The notes under the pieces were generated by a model. It worked only from the letters and a program-made list of their open reading frames with translations, was not told the origin of the DNA and ran no database searches. The position numbers were made by a program, and so were the translations under genes. Below are positions 5,867-10,043 of a DNA stretch of 10,043 nucleotides, piece by piece. The stretch covers positions 1 to 10,043 of the forward strand of contig JAFZRD010000120.1 of NCBI GenBank assembly GCA_017620055.1, in the 5' to 3' direction. Numbering within the stretch: position 1 is the first letter of the stretch; the number at the start of each line of letters is the position of its first letter. The stretch comes from Lachnospiraceae bacterium (lineage in GTDB: Bacteria > Bacillota_A > Clostridia > Lachnospirales > Lachnospiraceae).

Positions 5867-7176
5867 ACGTGACGCTCCACTGTAAAACGCTCGATCTCAT
5901 AATGCTCGCCGGGATCGATGCCTCCCTTTCTGCACGAGATCTCAAGCTGTTCCTCAACCGAATCGACTCCTTCAAGATCCGGGAGTAAGAGTCCTCGTCG
6001 TCTGCCGCACGTGACGATGACTCCGTATCTCTTCTCATCAAGCATATCTCTTGTGGCAGGTTCGGGAGTTCCCATAACATCGACGGTATATACGAGGTCC
6101 GAAAGTTCATCCTTTGTTACAGGCGCAAATCTCGGGTCGCCCGTTCCGGCGCTTATCGCAAGCGCACACGTTTCCTCAAAGACATCGTCATATGCCGGAA
6201 GTATCGTTCCTATACATCCGCGAAGCTGCCCGTCCTTCTTGATGCAAACGAACACCCCCGCCTGTCCCTCGCGGAGAAAATCGGGGAATGCCGCCTCCTC
6301 TTCCTTCGTAAGGACACGGTCCGATCTGACGTACTTCTCAAGAGACGCTTTGGCAAGCCGTACATACCAGTTCTCACACTCAAATATACATATGCCGTAA
6401 CCGACACCGAATGTACCTTCATATGACAGGAAATCGGGCGTTATCTTATAGTCGCGAAGGGCACCCGAAAGCATTACAAATCCGGGATATCCGCAGTTCG
6501 CCGAAAGGTCATTGGTCTTCCTGTCGATCCTTGTGAATTCATCGAGCCTTCCGCTTTTCATAACATCCGTTACCGCTTTGTCGAACTCGGGACCTTCCTT
6601 TATAAAACCGTATGGTCCGTCCTCTTTGAGCTTATGGGACAGATCCCCGCTCGCGATGATTACCGCCCGTCTTCCGGTATGGGCTATGGCTCGCTCGATG
6701 ATCTTCCCCATTCTGACAAGATCCGAATCGGGAAGAAGCGACGGTGATATCCTGACTATCATGTACGGTGCCGTCTCCGGCATGCCGTACTGCCTGTTTA
6801 TGAAATACAGAGGAACAAATGTCCCGTGATCGAGATGTTCCGATTCCTCCCCGGAATATACGACGGGTATGTCCGCATCGTTGCACAGCCTTACTATCTC
6901 ATCCGACAGTTCCGTATCATATCCGAATAACACCTGCGGCTTCGGTGCACCGAAGCCCGCAAGATCGCCCAGGCCTCCTTCGCCTTTTGTGACAAAAAAA
7001 GCGTCCCGGTACACGACGTTGTGAGGTGATATCACAACGATCGTTTCGGGATCGTACTGTTTAATATCGCGCCCTGCCGCCTCAAACGCGTCCTCGGTTG
7101 CTTTTATCTTTTCCGTTTCGCTCCCGCCGACCTCGGGTACGGCGATCGGCGGATGAGGTAATATATATGCTCTCAT
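5863..7176 (-). CDS. LigB-type class III extradiol dioxygenase fused to AMMECR1 (AmmeMemoRadiSam protein A)
   Basis: This encodes a 437-residue cytoplasmic two-domain protein. Residues 1-266 are a LigB/Memo-superfamily domain: LPHPPIAVP with His8, SPHNVVYRD with His52, DHGTFVPLYF (116-125), ASGDLSHKLKEDGPYG with His181, and LSYEGTFGVGYG with Glu253. His8, His52 and Glu253 line up in order with the metal ligands of class III extradiol dioxygenases, and His181 with the catalytic histidine, so the site looks intact. Residues about 272-437 are AMMECR1, with the hallmark LRGCIGT (318-324), GDPRFAPVTKDEL (346-358) and GLLLPDLEG (395-403). The family's activity is unknown; a ring-opening reaction should not be assumed. 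AGGAG lies eight bases before the ATG (7185-7189). The gene heads a three-gene operon and follows a J-domain gene terminator, with no clear promoter in the 46-base gap. Confidence 0.95.
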   Translation of the reverse strand: MRAYILPHPPIAVPEVGGSETEKIKATEDAFEAAGRDIKQYDPETIVVISPHNVVYRDAFFVTKGEGGLGDLAGFGAPKPQVLFGYDTELSDEIVRLCNDADIPVVYSGEESEHLDHGTFVPLYFINRQYGMPETAPYMIVRISPSLLPDSDLVRMGKIIERAIAHTGRRAVIIASGDLSHKLKEDGPYGFIKEGPEFDKAVTDVMKSGRLDEFTRIDRKTNDLSANCGYPGFVMLSGALRDYKITPDFLSYEGTFGVGYGICIFECENWYVRLAKASLEKYVRSDRVLTKEEEAAFPDFLREGQAGVFVCIKKDGQLRGCIGTILPAYDDVFEETCALAISAGTGDPRFAPVTKDELSDLVYTVDVMGTPEPATRDMLDEKRYGVIVTCGRRRGLLLPDLEGVDSVEEQLEISCRKGGIDPGEHYEIERFTVERHV

Positions 7177-7210
7177 TGATCATTCTCCTGTAAGAGATCC
7201 GTTTGCACAA

Positions 7211-7235
7211 AACAAAAAGGCGCTACGCGCGCCTT
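7211..7235 (-). terminator. Intrinsic terminator overlapping the end of the J-domain gene
   Basis: Minus-strand arms AAGGCGC (7229-7235) and GCGCCTT (7217-7223) enclose a five-base loop and run into TTTTTGTTTTG. The upstream arm encodes the last Arg-Arg-Ala codons, and the TAG stop (7223-7225) lies across the loop and the first base of the second arm. A ribosome finishing translation would therefore cover the hairpin. The next gene in the same direction starts only 35 bases further on. Confidence 0.85.
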
Positions 7236-7783
7236 CTCTTTCCGTACGAGTCACATTCCCTCAACAGCCTGTCATATGTTTTGTTAAGAGACTTGACCAT
7301 TTCGGTATCACCGCCGAGACAGTCGGGGTGGAACATCTTCATAAGATCCTTGTACCGCTTCTTGATCAGAAGGATGTTATCAGCGCCTCTAAAGAGTACA
7401 TCATTGACTTCGCTGCTGTCAGGTGTATATGCGATCCTTTCCTCAAGTTGCGCTTCTCTTGCCCGAAGTGAGACCTCCCTGGCGTTTAATGCCTGCCTGT
7501 CACGGTCGAGCTCTTCGAATCCCCTTTTGATCACTTCATGCTTCTGGGCGATCAGGTCCTCCTGCCTGGAGAGCTGTCTGGTCCTTGTCGCCAGATGTTC
7601 TTCGTATCTGCGGTTCTCCTCGCGGGTGTTCTCCCTCTCGTTGAGGAAATCCTTTCTGTCCATCTCGAGTTCATGCTGCTCGTCCCGAAGACGGATGCTT
7701 TCCTTGAACAGCCACAGCTTGATCTCCTTGAGTGCCTCATCATCGGCAGCCTCAAGCCTTTCGAACATCTCCTCCACGTTCAT
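7223..7783 (-). CDS. Coiled-coil protein with C-terminal J-domain
   Basis: This encodes a 186-residue, very charged cytoplasmic protein. Residues about 1-118 are Glu/Arg/Lys-rich and almost certainly one long alpha-helical coiled coil (LWLFKESIRLRDEQHELEMD, then LSRQEDLIAQKHEV and LNAREVSLRAREAQLEERIA). Residues about 123-182 resemble helices II-IV of a DnaJ domain: ILLIKKRYKDLMKMFHPD contains the HPD tripeptide (152-154) that triggers DnaK ATP hydrolysis, followed by NKTYDRLL. No Gly/Phe-rich, zinc-finger or substrate-binding domain is present, so it is a J-like co-chaperone or adaptor, not DnaJ itself. The frame is open further upstream to 7990, but the ATG at 7783 has GAGGGAAG (7788-7795) at proper spacing, and the longer reading would overlap the GNAT gene. 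It has its own terminator, so it is probably a single-gene transcript. Confidence 0.88.
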   Translation of the reverse strand: MNVEEMFERLEAADDEALKEIKLWLFKESIRLRDEQHELEMDRKDFLNERENTREENRRYEEHLATRTRQLSRQEDLIAQKHEVIKRGFEELDRDRQALNAREVSLRAREAQLEERIAYTPDSSEVNDVLFRGADNILLIKKRYKDLMKMFHPDCLGGDTEMVKSLNKTYDRLLRECDSYGKRRRA

Positions 7784-7919
7784 TTGACTTCCCTCATTAA
7801 TTATCGAAAAACGTTTATATTCCCCTTGCAGTCGCACAATATGTACAACCACATCTAATAACATACCACATATTGTGGCAAACCGCCATACCCAAATTGT
7901 GAAAATTTCAAAAACATGT
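7784..7919. promoter_or_regulatory. Intergenic region with several dyads upstream of the J-domain gene
   Basis: This 136-base AT-rich spacer lies between the GNAT stop and the J-domain gene. It contains an exact 10-base inverted repeat, CACAATATGT (7835-7844) and ACATATTGTG (7868-7877). The second copy is itself the core of the dyad CCACA-TAT-TGTGG (7866-7878). A further palindrome, TGAAAATTTCA, occurs at about 7900-7910. A -10-like TATAAA lies near 7815 on the minus strand, but no good -35 fits. These look like operator half-sites for a regulator of the J-domain gene, but I cannot name the protein. No GC-rich terminator for the GNAT gene is visible. Confidence 0.45.
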
Positions 7920-8783
7920 TCAGGCGTGTGATATTTCCGGGAACATGAACCTCTCGTTTCCGTTCGTTTCGAATATGCCTCCCCTGGCAAGAAGTACCGA
8001 ATCCTCCGATGCTATCTTCTTAAGTTCAAATCCCGTATTGTTCTCCGGCATGAATCCCATCACGACCTTTTTAATCCCGCTTCCGAAAGAAGCTATAATA
8101 TCTCCGAGCGAGACCTTCTCATCGCAGAATACCGCATAAAGAGTCAGCGTATCGTCTTTTGTTTCGGCGACCGCATACGCCCCCGGAGATGGAACGTAAT
8201 ACACATTGTCCGAAAACGGTCCGGTCAGATAGAACATGAAGAGGCCCGGGTTATTGACCATTATCCTCTCGCCGTACTGCTGACGTCTTTGAATTATGTC
8301 AACCATTCTGTCCCGGTCTTCTTTGGATGTCATCGGTATCTTCTCTATCGTTGCATTATTAGTTATGTTAACCGATTTGCTGCATTGATACTCGTAAACG
8401 GGAACAAATCCGAACTTTTCGTAAAATGGTATCATATGAGATTCGGCATACAGATACATTCCCTCAAACGAACGCTCGCATTCGGTTATGATCTTCTCCA
8501 TGAGCGTGCGGATATATCCGCGGTCCCTGTACGCTTCATCGGTCATGACCGTTCCGAGCTGAGCCAGATGATGCACCCTCGATCTCCACTTGAAATTACA
8601 TATATTAAGCGACACGTTCGAAACTATCTTACCGTCCTCGACACACGAATAGGGAATATAATCATCCTTCCAGTATCCGCCAAGATACCAGGATTCAAGA
8701 TCGATCCCGAATGTCTTTTTTGCAAGATCGGTCATACTCTTCCTGTATTTCTCGTCGCTTTTGTAATTAACACGTATCTCCAT
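7920..8783 (-). CDS. GNAT-family N-acetyltransferase, two-domain
   Basis: This encodes a 287-residue cytoplasmic acyl-CoA-dependent acetyltransferase of unknown substrate. The N-terminal half (about 1-135) is a GNAT fold. AQLGTVMTDEAYRDRGYIRTL (about 74-93) carries beta4 and the acetyl-CoA pyrophosphate loop R86-D-R-G89-Y-I91, with Ile where Gly/Ala is usual. LYAESHMIPFYEKFGFVPV (111-129) is the typical motif B ending in FYEKFGF. The remaining 150 residues form a second region (YGERIMVNNPGLFMFYLTGP, then GAYAVAETKDDTLTLYAVF) that could be a degenerate second GNAT or another regulatory fold. GGAGG (8791-8795) lies seven bases before the ATG, and a strong promoter sits just upstream. No immediate neighbour suggests a substrate. 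Confidence 0.9.
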   Translation of the reverse strand: MEIRVNYKSDEKYRKSMTDLAKKTFGIDLESWYLGGYWKDDYIPYSCVEDGKIVSNVSLNICNFKWRSRVHHLAQLGTVMTDEAYRDRGYIRTLMEKIITECERSFEGMYLYAESHMIPFYEKFGFVPVYEYQCSKSVNITNNATIEKIPMTSKEDRDRMVDIIQRRQQYGERIMVNNPGLFMFYLTGPFSDNVYYVPSPGAYAVAETKDDTLTLYAVFCDEKVSLGDIIASFGSGIKKVVMGFMPENNTGFELKKIASEDSVLLARGGIFETNGNERFMFPEISHA

Positions 8784-8815
8784 ACGCCAACCTCCGGTAC
8801 GCAGTTTCGGATTTC

Positions 8816-8844
8816 ATTATACGATACCCGTCATCATTTGTCAC
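8816..8844 (-). promoter_or_regulatory. Sigma-A promoter of the GNAT gene
   Basis: On the minus strand, GTGACA (8839-8844, 5 of 6 matches to TTGACA) is followed by a 17-base spacer and a perfect TATAAT (8816-8821). Transcription should start near 8809, giving a leader of about 26 bases that contains the GGAGG ribosome site. The -35 overlaps the final codons of comEC, whose stop is 8834-8836. There is no obvious terminator between the two genes, so comEC read-through is also possible. Confidence 0.75.
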
Positions 8845-10043
8845 CGAGCATGGTCGAAACGCTCACTCTCCCGTCATCGATCACTGTGATGGTCTCGCCG
8901 CTTTGGGCCGTGATATATATACGTGTCCCCGAACCGGCGAGCCGACTTAGCGTCTCTTTATGCGGATGTCCGTACGAATTGTCGACTCCCGCGGATATGA
9001 CCGATATCTCGGGGGAAGCAAGAGCGAGAAAATCATCCGATGTGGAATTACGACTGCCGTGATGGGCGACCTTAAGATAATCACAGTCCGAAACGGCTCT
9101 CCTGATGCTTCTCTCCGTCCCTTCTCCGATATCTCCGGTAAACATTGCCGAAAAGCTCTGAAATTCGACGCGAAGCACAAGCGAATTTTCGTTTGCGTCC
9201 GTACCGGCGCCTTTTACTGCCGAAAGAACGCCTCCTTTTCCGGGGCTGAGGCAGGTTATCTTCATATCGCCCAGCCGTATCATATCCCCTGCGGACATGG
9301 TTATGATCCCGGTACCCCTCTTTTTTGCAGCCGTAAGAAGCTTCGTCAGGTTATCACAGGCTTCTGCTTCAGACAACGATGCATCCGATAACACTATATT
9401 TCCTATCCGCACACCGCTCGTCCCGTTTTCAAGCATCTCTATGACGGCGCAGACATGATCGCTGTCCATATGCGTCAGGAAACAGTACCTTACATACGGG
9501 ATCCTGTTCGCCTTGAGCACGGGCATGATCCTGTTCTTTGCGACCTCCTTTATGTCACTGCTCCCGCCGTCGATCATGACAGCCGGGATATCCTTTCCGG
9601 ATATGAGGGCACAGTCCCCCTGTCCGACATCTATGTTCCTTATCTCGAGATCGTACCTGCTTCGGATCATCAGCAAGGGAAATGCAGCAAAAATCATAAC
9701 TACTGTTATTATTGAAAAGACGGTTTTTTTGAATTCTTTTTTTCTCCTCTCCGAGGCGCTTTCGATACTATATGTTATTTTATTCTCGGATTTTTTAAGA
9801 TAACCTGCGGTTTTGTTGGGTATTGTTCGACCGGTGCGGTCAATGCTTTTGCGCAAGTATGTTATTAAATTATTTTTTCCGCACGTGATATTCGACGCAG
9901 CTACGGCCATTATTACTATGATCGCATATGTTATTATTTGTACATTTCCGGGATTTCCGATCAGAAGTATATTCCCCGGGATTTTTTCAAAAAATACTCC
10001 GAGACGGCCGAAAAGCCATAAAATATAATGTGTTATTGTTAGG
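8834..10043 (-). CDS. comEC: ComEC/Rec2-family DNA uptake protein, C-terminal part (runs off the right edge)
   Basis: The last 402 residues or so of a membrane protein are visible. The frame stays open to the window edge, so the ATG at 9910 is internal. The first 120 or so residues include hydrophobic stretches (YAIIVIMAVAA, then VFSIITVVMIFAAFPLLMI), the end of the multi-TM competence domain. A metallo-beta-lactamase-like domain follows: RNIDVGQGDCALI, DGGSSDI, FLTHMDSDHVCAV (HxDxDH at 9455-9472), FTGDIG, and LKVAHHGSRNSTSDD. This order is diagnostic of the C-terminal domain of ComEC, the channel that imports single-stranded DNA during transformation; this domain is thought to degrade the non-transported strand. 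All metal-binding motifs look intact. A stand-alone exported MBL protein is the alternative, made unlikely by the open upstream frame with membrane segments. Confidence 0.88.
   Translation of the reverse strand, partial: LTITHYILWLFGRLGVFFEKIPGNILLIGNPGNVQIITYAIIVIMAVAASNITCGKNNLITYLRKSIDRTGRTIPNKTAGYLKKSENKITYSIESASERRKKEFKKTVFSIITVVMIFAAFPLLMIRSRYDLEIRNIDVGQGDCALISGKDIPAVMIDGGSSDIKEVAKNRIMPVLKANRIPYVRYCFLTHMDSDHVCAVIEMLENGTSGVRIGNIVLSDASLSEAEACDNLTKLLTAAKKRGTGIITMSAGDMIRLGDMKITCLSPGKGGVLSAVKGAGTDANENSLVLRVEFQSFSAMFTGDIGEGTERSIRRAVSDCDYLKVAHHGSRNSTSDDFLALASPEISVISAGVDNSYGHPHKETLSRLAGSGTRIYITAQSGETITVIDDGRVSVSTMLGDK

Noticed and set aside
7784..7990. N-terminal extension of the J-domain gene back to 7990
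   Set aside because: The extension overlaps the GNAT gene, has no conserved look, and the ATG at 7783 has a good ribosome site.
8289..9062. Plus-strand open frame across the GNAT/comEC junction
   Set aside because: It is antisense to two well supported genes and their promoter, with no ribosome site or known domain.
9813..9910. ATG at 9910 as the true start of a stand-alone metallo-beta-lactamase protein
   Set aside because: The frame is open and hydrophobic up to the window edge, and the domain order fits the C-terminus of ComEC; no ribosome site precedes 9910.
1..10043. Mobile elements, CRISPR arrays, tRNA or rRNA genes
   Set aside because: Looked for but none seen: no transposase or integrase motifs, no regularly spaced repeats, no cloverleaf-like stretch in the spacers.

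Overview
The window looks like chromosomal DNA from a motile member of the Clostridia, perhaps close to Lachnospiraceae. The evidence is the gene set: a clostridial-style LigB–AMMECR1 fusion beside an AmmeMemoRadiSam radical SAM enzyme, comEC and holA, a coiled-coil protein ending in a J-domain, and a single-Cache chemoreceptor. Supporting signs are strong AGGAGG-type ribosome binding sites, intrinsic terminators and frequent ATA/AGA/AGG codons. The placement is an inference from families and style, not a marker-gene result. Coding density is high, no gap exceeds about 165 bases, and I see no tRNA, rRNA, CRISPR array, insertion sequence or phage gene.

Left part (1-2523, all minus strand). The start of glyA (serine hydroxymethyltransferase) runs off the left edge. 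Upstream of it are a DUF1653 protein and a membrane chemoreceptor. A strong intrinsic terminator follows the chemoreceptor and sits almost on the ribosome binding site of the DUF1653 gene.

Middle left (2524-4030, plus strand). A 163-base divergent spacer carries an extended -10 promoter placed so that transcription should begin at or next to the holA ATG. That makes holA (DNA polymerase III delta) a good candidate for a leaderless mRNA. holA is followed by a small acidic helical protein of unknown role, whose 3' end overlaps the convergent SGNH hydrolase gene by 11 bases.

Centre (4020-7176, minus strand). Three genes are joined by two 4-base ATGA overlaps, so they almost certainly form one translationally coupled operon. 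They are a LigB-type dioxygenase fused to AMMECR1, the partner AmmeMemoRadiSam radical SAM enzyme, and an exported SGNH/GDSL hydrolase with a charged helical tail. The first two form the widespread but functionally unresolved AmmeMemoRadiSam system. The tightly coupled secreted hydrolase is the most interesting feature of the window and may point to a cell-envelope or exported substrate.

Right part (7223-10043, minus strand). A coiled-coil/J-domain protein has a terminator hairpin that includes its own stop codon. Upstream are a 136-base spacer rich in dyads, a GNAT acetyltransferase with a well-formed promoter, and the C-terminal third or so of ComEC (DNA uptake channel), which runs off the right edge. 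comEC and holA are commonly adjacent and co-directional in Firmicutes. Here they lie about 5 kb apart on opposite strands, with the AmmeMemoRadiSam operon and other genes between them.
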